Shown: piece after piece, positions 6,694-11,116 of the stretch | How the letters are laid out: every line of letters begins with the position of its first letter | Position numbering within the stretch: position 1 is the stretch's first letter | Origin: JAGWAC01 sp038046265 | GTDB taxonomy: Archaea > Nanobdellota > Nanobdellia > SCGC-AAA011-G17 > JACPIM01 | NCBI GenBank assembly: GCA_038046265.1 | Contig: JBBSWN010000012.1 | Coordinates: 1 to 11,158, forward strand | Length of the DNA stretch: 11,158 bases | Reading direction: 5' to 3' | Position numbers and translations under genes: made by a program | The notes under the pieces: model-generated | What the model saw: only the letters and a program-made list of their open reading frames with translations | What the model was told of the DNA's origin: nothing | Databases searched by the model: none

Positions 6694-7428
6694 CTTCTTC
6701 TTTTCTTCTTTCTTAACTTCCTTGGCAGGAGCTGCTTCTTTCTTTGGCTCTGCTGCTTTAACTTCTTCTTTCTTAGCACCTTCAGCAGGAGCAGTAGTTC
6801 CAACAGCAACAGCAGCTGCTGCAGCTGCTTCTTTAGCCTTTTCTTCCTCTGCTTTGATTCTTTCCTGTTCTCTTTGGTATGCTGTTTGAACTTCATTTAA
6901 TTTATTTTTTAATAAAACTAATTTTTCTTGGCTAGGCTCTTTCTTAACTTGCTTTATTTCATTATCAAATTCTCCCTTGTCAATCTTCTTTATAAAAAAT
7001 TTGGCAGGTTCATTCTCAACATAAACTCCCAAAGAATTGCATGATCCAATAACATTTTTCACAGCAGACTTTAACTTAGTGACATACATGGAATCTTTCT
7101 TCATGTCAGCTATTTTAATTACCTGTTCAATAGCAATATTTCCCTTGACATCTTTGTTTGGAATTCCAGACCCTTTTTCTAATTTCAGTTCATTTTTAAT
7201 TAATTCAGAAACAGGCGGCGTTCCAACATTAATTTCAACATCTTTTGTATCAGTGTCAATTATAACTTTAATTGGTACTTTTACACCTGAAAAACTGCTT
7301 GTCTTGTCATTAATCTTTTTAATTGTTTCAGAGATATTTATCTTTAAAGGCCCTAGTTTTTGGGCTAATTGAGGCGTCGTAGTTGCTTTCCCCCCATCTA
7401 CAATTAAGTCTAGTTTTTCCTTGGGCAT
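6691..7428 (-). CDS. rpl11: Large ribosomal subunit protein uL11 with long tail
   Basis: uL11 forms the base of the ribosomal stalk on 23S rRNA and helps recruit translational GTPases. Residues 1-140 are the family core: VDGGKATTTPQLAQKLGPLK, VKVPIKVIIDTDTKDVEINV, GTPPVSELIKNELKLEKGSG, GNIAIEQVIKIADMKK and VIGSCNSLGVYVE. Two features are odd. The usual proline-rich GPPLGP stretch after GGKAT is replaced by TTTPQLAQK. And the protein has 245 residues against about 160 for typical archaeal uL11. The extra part is a helical segment (about 165-195) and then an Ala-run and Lys/Glu/Pro-rich tail ending KKEEKKK, like the flexible tails of stalk proteins P1/L12 and P0. A TATA box lies 28 nt before the ATG. 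It is separated from its usual neighbours SecE-Spt5 by a 2-kb island. Confidence 0.93.
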   Translation of the reverse strand: MPKEKLDLIVDGGKATTTPQLAQKLGPLKINISETIKKINDKTSSFSGVKVPIKVIIDTDTKDVEINVGTPPVSELIKNELKLEKGSGIPNKDVKGNIAIEQVIKIADMKKDSMYVTKLKSAVKNVIGSCNSLGVYVENEPAKFFIKKIDKGEFDNEIKQVKKEPSQEKLVLLKNKLNEVQTAYQREQERIKAEEEKAKEAAAAAAVAVGTTAPAEGAKKEEVKAAEPKKEAAPAKEVKKEEKKK

Positions 7429-7452
7429 TTTACCTTTTTAACAAAATAGCTG

Positions 7453-7460
7453 TATTTAAA
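7453..7460 (-). promoter_or_regulatory. TATA box of uL11
   Basis: TTTAAATA on the minus strand is centred 28 nt before the uL11 ATG (7428). An AAAGGTAAA stretch just before the ATG could pair weakly with 16S rRNA if a few leader bases are transcribed. It shows that uL11 has its own promoter, apart from SecE-Spt5. Confidence 0.6.
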
Positions 7461-7480
7461 CCTTTTTACATAGCAAAAAA

Positions 7481-7488
7481 TTTATATA
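7481..7488 (+). promoter_or_regulatory. TATA box of the vapBC operon
   Basis: TTTATATA is centred 26-27 nt before the ATG at 7511, fitting a leaderless transcript. Its last two bases overlap the inverted repeat described next. Confidence 0.6.
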
Positions 7489-7502
7489 TGTGAGTTCACA
7501 TA
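7487..7502 (+). promoter_or_regulatory. Probable VapB operator (inverted repeat)
   Basis: TATGTGA-gt-TCACATA is a perfect inverted repeat with 7-bp arms. It starts at the TATA box and covers the core promoter of the vapBC pair. VapB-type ribbon-helix-helix antitoxins commonly bind such palindromes and repress their own operon; binding here is inferred from position and symmetry. Confidence 0.6.
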
Positions 7503-7510
7503 ATTAACCT

Positions 7511-7729
7511 ATGCCGAACATTACATTATCAATATCAGAAGATGTTCATAAAAAAATGAAAAAACATTCTGAAATCAGATGGAGTGAATTAGTTAGAAAA
7601 ACTATTGCTAAAAAGATCGAAACTTTAGATCTTGTAGAGAAGATAGCTCAAAAAAGTAAATTAACAGAAAAAGACGTGGATGAAATTTCTCATAAAATTA
7701 AGTCTGAAATAAGAAAAAGGTTTGAATGA
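7511..7729 (+). CDS. vapB: VapB-like antitoxin (ribbon-helix-helix)
   Basis: This 72-residue protein is the likely antitoxin of the downstream PIN-domain toxin. The N-terminus NITLSISEDVHKKMKKHSEI (3-22) and then RWSELVRKTIAKKIETL (23-39) fits a ribbon-helix-helix DNA-binding domain: one short beta strand, helix A, a turn and helix B. The charged C-terminal half (about 42-72) would be the flexible toxin-neutralising arm. The stop overlaps the VapC start as ATGA, the usual coupling for such pairs. A promoter with an overlapping palindrome precedes it and points to autoregulation. The subfamily assignment (VapB rather than another RHH antitoxin) rests on the partner. Confidence 0.82.
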   Translation: MPNITLSISEDVHKKMKKHSEIRWSELVRKTIAKKIETLDLVEKIAQKSKLTEKDVDEISHKIKSEIRKRFE

Positions 7730-8139
7730 ACTTAGTTATTGATACAAATATAATTATTGCTGGACTTGTTAAAGATTCAATAACTAGAAAGCTAATTTTG
7801 TCTGATAAATTAAATTTATTTTCTGTAAATTTTAGCAAAATAGAGATTGAAAAATATAAAAAAGAAATCTTAGAGAAGACAAATTTTTCTGCAGAAGAAT
7901 TTAACTTGATTATGAATCTTTTATTTGACAAAATAACATTTCTTAATGATCTCGAAATAAGTGCGAAGATGAGGGAAGCAAAAGAAATAATGGATAAAAT
8001 AGACCCTTCAGATACGCCGTTTATAGCTGCTTCTTTAGTAAGAAATTTTAGTATTTGGTCGGATGATAATCATTTTGAAAAACAAAACAAAATTAGGGTT
8101 TTTAAAACTAAAGAAATAATTAAGATGTGTTTTAGTTAA
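7726..8139 (+). CDS. vapC: PIN-domain toxin (VapC-like ribonuclease)
   Basis: This 137-residue protein is a PIN-domain nuclease, expected to be a Mg-dependent RNase toxin neutralised by the upstream antitoxin. Acidic active-site residues are visible: D6 in LVIDTNIIIAG, E40 or E42 in SKIEIEKYKKEI, D93 and D96 in KIDPSDTPFIAAS, and D113/D114 in IWSDDNHFEKQNKIRVF. The order, spacing and 'DTN ... DxxF.A ... WS.D.HF' pattern are characteristic. Length is typical. It overlaps the antitoxin by four bases (ATGA). All key acids remain, so nothing suggests inactivation. It converges on the SDR gene, with a 14-bp palindrome at its stop codon. Confidence 0.85.
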   Translation: MNLVIDTNIIIAGLVKDSITRKLILSDKLNLFSVNFSKIEIEKYKKEILEKTNFSAEEFNLIMNLLFDKITFLNDLEISAKMREAKEIMDKIDPSDTPFIAASLVRNFSIWSDDNHFEKQNKIRVFKTKEIIKMCFS

Positions 8140-8151
8140 ATTCTAGAATTT
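8138..8151. terminator. Palindrome between convergent VapC and SDR genes
   Basis: AAATTCTAGAATTT is a perfect 14-bp palindrome that begins inside the VapC TAA stop. The intergenic gap is only 31 nt. It may help end transcription on either strand, but it has no loop and no strong T-run, so the role is uncertain. It contains one copy of the TAAATTCTAG 10-mer. Confidence 0.3.
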
Positions 8152-8170
8152 GTTTAATTTAAATGCTTTT

Positions 8171-8941
8171 CTATCTTGGCAGTCTGGAAACATATCTCAT
8201 TGCAAATTTCTTTAAAACATCCTTGAACATTATCTTAAACTTAAATAATTTAGGCAGTATCACCTCAAACTTGTTCTCATCAATAGCTTTCTTTATCTCT
8301 TTTGCAACATAATCAGGACTTAAAACTTTCTTGTGCCTTTCAGTATGTGGAAATCTCTTAAAACTTTCATCCCTGTAAAAATTTGTGTCAACAGCACCAG
8401 GGCAAATTAAAGTGACATTAATGTTTTTCTTCTTCATCTCATAATACAAGCTTTCAGTAAATCCTACAACCCCAAACTTAGAAGCGCAATAAACGCTTAA
8501 TTTAGGAAACCCTATCCTTCCTGCAACAGAAGCAACATTAACAATATGTCCATGTCCTTGTTTCTCCATGTATGGAATTATAAACTTGCAGAAATACATA
8601 GTGCCCAATAAATTAGTGGAAACAATCTCTTTTACTTCTTCTTCGCTTAACTCAGTAAATTCCTTGTAATAAGAAAACCCGGCATTATTTACTAGTAAAT
8701 CTATTTTATGGTTTTCTTTCAAAATTTCATTAACTAAGTACTTGACTCTTTTCTCATCATTTATATCGCAAACAAATCCAGAACAATTTTGTGAAATCTC
8801 CTTTAATTCCTTTAAAGCTACCTGTACATGTCCTTTAGTTCTCCCAATAATAAGAACTTTATAATTATCTTTCAATAATTCCTTGGCCAAGCTTTTTCCT
8901 ATACCGCTAGAACCTCCAGTTATAATAGCAACTTTAATCAT
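8171..8941 (-). CDS. Short-chain dehydrogenase/reductase (SDR)
   Basis: This 256-residue classical SDR has all the family landmarks: the cofactor motif TGGSSGIG (8-15), NNAG (85-88), and the catalytic tetrad N110 (STNLLG), S138 (VASVAG), Y151 and K155 (YCASK). R34 after the second strand (IIGRT) suggests NADP(H) preference. PGAVDTNF (181-188) is the usual substrate-loop entry. Substrate is unknown; the fold serves many carbonyl/alcohol reductions. ATG 8941 was chosen because MIKVAIITGG starts directly at the first strand. A longer frame from a TTG at 8962 would lie deeper in the toxin gene. The ATG overlaps the RelE stop by 8 nt, so it is probably the third gene of the RelBE transcript. Its last residues (FKIMFKDVLKKFAMRYVSRL) are basic and amphipathic. 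Confidence 0.9.
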   Translation of the reverse strand: MIKVAIITGGSSGIGKSLAKELLKDNYKVLIIGRTKGHVQVALKELKEISQNCSGFVCDINDEKRVKYLVNEILKENHKIDLLVNNAGFSYYKEFTELSEEEVKEIVSTNLLGTMYFCKFIIPYMEKQGHGHIVNVASVAGRIGFPKLSVYCASKFGVVGFTESLYYEMKKKNINVTLICPGAVDTNFYRDESFKRFPHTERHKKVLSPDYVAKEIKKAIDENKFEVILPKLFKFKIMFKDVLKKFAMRYVSRLPR

Positions 8942-9191
8942 AAGCTCTTGGCCTCTTGTCAATCTCAGTCACAAATATTAAATTTTTTTCATAAATTACT
9001 GTGTATTCAATTCTATAATCTCCAACTCTTACTCTAAATATTTTCTCCTTTCTATTGACTATTCTTTTTACATCAGTTGGAAAAGGATCAATAATCAACT
9101 TCTCAATTTTTTCAACTAGCCTTTTTGAAAGTTCTTTTTCAGCTTTTTTAAGAAATTTTTTAGCTTGTGATGATAAATCTATATTGAACAT
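8934..9191 (-). CDS. relE: RelE/ParE-family toxin
   Basis: This 85-residue protein fits the RelE/ParE toxin superfamily. It has an N-terminal strand (MFNIDLSSQAKKFLKKAEKE) followed by two helices, then the family's beta-sheet signature IFRVRVGDYRIEYTVIYE (51-68) and the closing FVTEIDKRPRAY. RelE members cleave ribosome-bound mRNA and ParE members poison gyrase; VGDYRIEY and the terminal R..Y pattern look RelE-like, but the two cannot be separated firmly by eye. The gene follows the RelB-like antitoxin by 9 nt and overlaps the SDR start. It is intact. Confidence 0.83.
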   Translation of the reverse strand: MFNIDLSSQAKKFLKKAEKELSKRLVEKIEKLIIDPFPTDVKRIVNRKEKIFRVRVGDYRIEYTVIYEKNLIFVTEIDKRPRAYD

Positions 9192-9200
9192 AACTAATTT

Positions 9201-9401
9201 TTACAAACCTAATTCTTTTTTTAATTCAGAAAGAGGTGTTGTTTTACCTTCTTTTAATTCTTTCATGCTTTCTTCAAATCTTTCAGCTTCTTCAGTAGTC
9301 ATTATTGTATCAGGATCTGTCATATGTTCTTTAATAAAATGAATATCTTTCTTAATTTCTTTCAATTCTTCTAATACTTGTTTAGTAATATCATTTACCA
9401 T
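9201..9401 (-). CDS. relB: RelB-like antitoxin
   Basis: This 66-residue, acidic, helical protein precedes the RelE-like toxin by 9 nt, the normal antitoxin-first order. The C-terminal half TTEEAERFEESMKELKEGKT (35-54), followed by PLSELKKELGL, resembles the toxin-binding segment of short archaeal RelB-type antitoxins. The N-terminal half (VNDITKQVLEELKEIKKDIH) is a predicted helix or coiled coil and not an obvious DNA-binding domain, so autoregulation is unclear. A TATA-like box lies about 28 nt before the ATG. Identification relies partly on its position. Confidence 0.75.
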   Translation of the reverse strand: MVNDITKQVLEELKEIKKDIHFIKEHMTDPDTIMTTEEAERFEESMKELKEGKTTPLSELKKELGL

Positions 9402-9424
9402 ATAGTTTTTATAGAGTTTGGGGT

Positions 9425-9434
9425 TTTTAATATT
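9425..9434 (-). promoter_or_regulatory. TATA-like box of relBE-SDR
   Basis: On the minus strand AAAATATTAAAAA lies about 28 nt before the RelB ATG (9401), the spacing seen for the other leaderless genes here. No Shine-Dalgarno is visible. Confidence 0.45.
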
Positions 9435-9441
9435 TTCCCTC

Positions 9442-9498
9442 TTGGTTAAGCTTTCTTTCCAATTCTTCTTTTTGATTAAACTTTTTCTAAAAAGCCTA
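9442..9498 (-). terminator. Stop-codon hairpin element after Spt5
   Basis: CTTTTT (9481-9486) and AAAAAG (9489-9494) form a short stem just after the TAG stop of Spt5 (minus). The block includes the exact 16-mer TTGGTTAAGCTTTCTT (9442-9457). Its layout, 16-mer then 12-14 nt then TTTTG-TTAA hairpin then stop codon, copies the element after uL11 at 6636-6693. Confidence 0.45.
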
Positions 9499-9948
9499 TT
9501 CTTCTTTCTCGTCTCTTCTTATAACTTTTACAGAATCTAATTTTACAGTTATAGGAATAGGAACAGCCGCTTCTAATAATTCAACAACAACTTCTTCTTT
9601 CTGCTGGTTGATTCTTGTTACTTTTGCTTTTTCTCTTGCAAAAGGCCCAGATATAATTTCAACAACATCATTTTTCTGTATATTTACTTGTGTCTTTACT
9701 TGCTCCAACATCTTTTCAATTTCTGGATATTGAATTTCATTTGGCAGTAATCCTCTGGCATAAGGAACACCATGAAAGCTTTCCTCTGCAACTTCTCTGT
9801 TCTCACCTTCAATAAATATATACCCTCTTAATCCATGAGGCCTTATAACGCAGAAAACATTCAGCCCTTTTTTTTGCACATTGCTTGCTACAAAATCAAG
9901 CACCTGATCTTCCCTGTTTGCAGTTGTTCTTAAAGCATATATTGGCAT
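9496..9948 (-). CDS. spt5: Transcription elongation factor Spt5
   Basis: This 150-residue protein is archaeal Spt5 (NusG homologue), which binds the RNA polymerase clamp with Spt4 and raises processivity. The NGN domain covers residues 1-85 (MPIYALRTTANREDQVLDFV, then FCVIRPHGLRGYIFIEGENR and VPYARGLLP). A single KOW domain spans about 92-145, with NDVVEIISGPFAREKAKVTR and VPIPITVKLDSVKVI. Length is normal. It lies one base after SecE in the standard archaeal secE-spt5 pair. The normally adjacent uL11 is displaced by about 2 kb. The stop codon lies in a recurrent hairpin element. Confidence 0.96.
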   Translation of the reverse strand: MPIYALRTTANREDQVLDFVASNVQKKGLNVFCVIRPHGLRGYIFIEGENREVAEESFHGVPYARGLLPNEIQYPEIEKMLEQVKTQVNIQKNDVVEIISGPFAREKAKVTRINQQKEEVVVELLEAAVPIPITVKLDSVKVIRRDEKEE

Positions 9949-9949
9949 T

Positions 9950-10123
9950 TTATGTTGCTAATGTCCATATAATTTGTACTAAAAAACCAAGCAGCCCGAT
10001 TACCCCTATACCAATCAAAGAAATTTTCGCTATTCCTTTGAATTCTTCCATGCTTGGCTTGTGAGTTACAGCATAAACTCTCCTGTATTCTATTAAGTTG
10101 TTCTTTATTTTATTTACTACCAT
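9950..10123 (-). CDS. secE: Protein translocase subunit SecE (Sec61 gamma)
   Basis: This 57-residue protein was read directly from the minus strand. It is the SecE/Sec61-gamma subunit of the SecYE translocon, a single-span membrane protein. An amphipathic cytosolic part contains IEYRRVYAVTHKPSMEEFKG (11-30), matching the family's 'RVL..ArKPdreEF' pattern. One transmembrane helix follows (about 33-54: ISLIGIGVIGLLGFLVQIIW). Length is normal for archaea. It is followed one base later by Spt5, the conserved order. A TATA box about 30 nt upstream implies a very short leader. Confidence 0.92.
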   Translation of the reverse strand: MVVNKIKNNLIEYRRVYAVTHKPSMEEFKGIAKISLIGIGVIGLLGFLVQIIWTLAT

Positions 10124-10149
10124 TTTTCAGTTTAAAATTAAAGACTATC

Positions 10150-10157
10150 TTTATAAA
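10150..10157 (-). promoter_or_regulatory. TATA box of secE-spt5
   Basis: TTTATAAA is centred about 30 nt before the SecE ATG (10123), predicting a start site a few bases upstream of the codon. The divergent LSm promoter lies some 70 nt away. Confidence 0.55.
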
Positions 10158-10223
10158 TCTTTTTCTAGTTTTTATTTTTTGTAAAACCTTAAAATAAGCC
10201 TCAAAAACAAGGAAATCACAAGG

Positions 10224-10231
10224 TTTATATA
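10224..10231 (+). promoter_or_regulatory. TATA box of LSm-eL37
   Basis: TTTATATA lies about 46 nt before the LSm ATG, so transcription should start near 10253 and give a leader of about 20 nt. This is the only clearly leadered gene in the window. Confidence 0.6.
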
Positions 10232-10261
10232 CTATGCTTTTACCAAAATTATAAAATCCTT

Positions 10262-10267
10262 GGGGGT
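10262..10267 (+). promoter_or_regulatory. Shine-Dalgarno of the LSm gene
   Basis: GGGGGT ends 6 nt before the ATG at 10274 and can pair with the CCUCC of archaeal 16S rRNA with one wobble. It fits the leadered promoter just upstream and confirms the start. Confidence 0.6.
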
Positions 10268-10273
10268 AATTGT

Positions 10274-10498
10274 ATGGAATCAGACAGACCATTAGATGCT
10301 TTAAACAATGCTCGTAACAAAAAAGTGATGGTGGAATTAAAAAACGGGAAGCAGTTGATAGGAAAATTAAAAGCATTTGACATTCACATTAATGTTGTTC
10401 TAGAAGATGTTGAGGAAAGAGTTGACGGCCAGATTAAAAGAAAGATTGGAACAGCTTTTATAAGAGGAGACACTATAATTCTTATAACTCCAGAGTAA
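10274..10498 (+). CDS. Sm-like archaeal protein (LSm/SmAP)
   Basis: This 74-residue protein is a single Sm fold, which assembles into a heptameric RNA-binding ring that favours U-rich RNA. The Sm1 motif covers about 16-48 (KKVMVELKNGKQLIGKLKAF, DIHINVVLEDVEE), with the conserved G-x-L-x-F/D-x-x-x-N pattern. The Sm2 motif IRGDTIILI is at 63-71. Length is typical of the archaeal Lsm that is paired with eL37. eL37 follows after one base, a conserved archaeal pair. The start is supported by a Shine-Dalgarno. Confidence 0.95.
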   Translation: MESDRPLDALNNARNKKVMVELKNGKQLIGKLKAFDIHINVVLEDVEERVDGQIKRKIGTAFIRGDTIILITPE

Positions 10499-10499
10499 A

Positions 10500-10712
10500 A
10501 TGTCAAAAGGAACACCTTCTAAAGGAAAAAAAGGACAAGCCAAACAGCATTTTAGATGTAGAAGATGCGGCAAAGCTACTTATCATAAGAAAAAGTCAGT
10601 CTGCAGCAATTGTGGTTATGGTAAATCTAAAAAACTAAGATCATACTCTTGGCAGAAAAAATCTTTCTTTAAAAGACTGAACAGAGCAACAAGAAACAAG
10701 AAAAAGAAATAA
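10500..10712 (+). CDS. rpl37e: Large ribosomal subunit protein eL37
   Basis: This 70-residue, very basic protein is eL37, a zinc-binding protein of the 50S subunit. It begins MSKGTPSKGKKG, as the family does. Two CxxC knuckles (C20/C23 in FRCRRCGKATYHKKK and C35/C38 in VCSNCGYGKSKKLRSY) form the zinc finger. The tail is WQKKSFFKRLNRATRNKKKK. It follows LSm by one base in a conserved two-gene operon. Its TAA stop is the start of one copy of the TAAATTCTAG 10-mer. Confidence 0.95.
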   Translation: MSKGTPSKGKKGQAKQHFRCRRCGKATYHKKKSVCSNCGYGKSKKLRSYSWQKKSFFKRLNRATRNKKKK

Positions 10713-10737
10713 ATTCTAGTTAACTTATATTTTAAAA

Positions 10738-10954
10738 ATGACTAAATGCGCTTTATGTAAGGAAGAAGCCACGGGCTCGAAACAATTTAATGCTATTGTT
10801 GAAAGAATCTATTTATGTTCTTAAGCATTTAATTTTAGTTGCTGAATTAGATAGCTTTAGTATAGATGATTCCAGAAAATTTATAGAAATGCTCAAGAAA
10901 AGCCAGGATGAAGAGGAATTAAAAAAAGTTGATGGCGTCTTAAAACTTGATTAG
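10738..10954 (+). pseudogene. Small zinc-ribbon gene, apparently frameshifted
   Basis: From ATG 10738 the frame reads MTKCALCKEEATGSKQFNAI, continues VERIYLCS, and stops at TAA 10822-10824. The C4/C7 pair and a third cysteine in YLC look like the first part of a small zinc ribbon whose second knuckle should follow. Shifting +1 at that point (TCT-T-AAG) opens a frame to TAG 10952-10954: KHLILVAELDSFSIDDSRKF, then IEMLKKSQDEEELKKVDGVL. Together they make a protein of about 71 residues, minus one or two residues around the lesion. I read this as one gene broken by a small deletion next to the fourth cysteine. A +1 programmed shift, a sequencing error, or two separate tiny ORFs (a 54-residue frame from ATG 10790) are alternatives. 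It lies 25 nt after eL37, so it is probably co-transcribed. Confidence 0.5.
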
Positions 10955-10963
10955 TTCTGGTTA

Positions 10964-10980
10964 AACTTTTCTAAAAAGTT
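10964..10980. terminator. Hairpin between the zinc-ribbon gene and tRNA-Leu
   Basis: AACTTTT (10964-10970) and AAAAGTT (10974-10980) form a perfect 7-bp stem with loop CTA, 10 nt after the TAG at 10954. GGTTAA just before it and TCTAAAAAG within it match the hairpin elements after Spt5 and uL11. Confidence 0.45.
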
Positions 10981-10991
10981 ATTGAGTTAAG

Positions 10992-11000
10992 TTTTTAAAG
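10992..11000 (+). promoter_or_regulatory. TATA box of tRNA-Leu
   Basis: TTTTTAAAG is centred 27 nt before the first base of the tRNA (11023), the right distance for transcription to begin at or close to the mature 5' end. Confidence 0.5.
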
Positions 11001-11053
11001 CTGTTAAATCTATTTTTCTTATGCAGGGGTGCCGGAGCGGTCAAACGGGCTAG

Positions 11054-11092
11054 AGATTACTTAGTAATCAGCTATGCTAAGGTATCGGCTTT
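11054..11092 (+). other. Non-canonical tRNA intron (position 30/31)
   Basis: The 4-bp central helix of the splicing motif would be GGCT (11048-11051) with GGCT (11087-11090): G-U, G-C, C-G and U-G. The 3-nt bulges are AG^A and TT^G. The outer helix is GAT/ATC (11055-11057 with 11084-11086), then CTTAG/CTAAG (11060-11064 with 11077-11081). Boundaries are inferred from the restored anticodon stem. Confidence 0.6.
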
Positions 11093-11099
11093 GCTTAGG

Positions 11100-11116
11100 T
11101 TATTCCGATAGAAGAA
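11100..11116 (+). other. Short canonical tRNA intron (position 37/38)
   Basis: The central helix is CTTA (11094-11097) with GAAG (11111-11114), three pairs plus A-G. The bulges are GG^T and AA^A, and the outer helix TAT/ATA (11101-11103 with 11108-11110) closes a TCCG loop. The exon stem CTAGG/CCTAG needs the first intron to be removed or looped out. At 17 nt this is among the shorter archaeal tRNA introns. Confidence 0.6.

Noticed and set aside
6672..6896. Lys/Gln/Leu-rich open frame within the uL11 tail region
   Set aside because: It is another-frame reading of the repetitive Ala/Lys/Glu codons of uL11, with no promoter of its own and no recognisable domain.
8942..8962. Longer SDR start at a TTG (8962)
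   Set aside because: The extra residues precede the first strand of the fold, the codon is weak and it lies inside the toxin gene. ATG 8941 gives the usual SDR N-terminus.
6636..9498. The two 16-mer copies as ends of a mobile element
   Set aside because: One copy lies beyond uL11, so excision would remove an essential gene. No transposase or integrase is present, and both copies sit at gene 3' ends, which fits a terminator-type element better.
10790..10954. Separate 54-residue gene starting at ATG 10790
   Set aside because: It would start inside the zinc-ribbon frame with no ribosome-binding site or promoter. A single frameshifted gene explains both frames better, though this is not certain.
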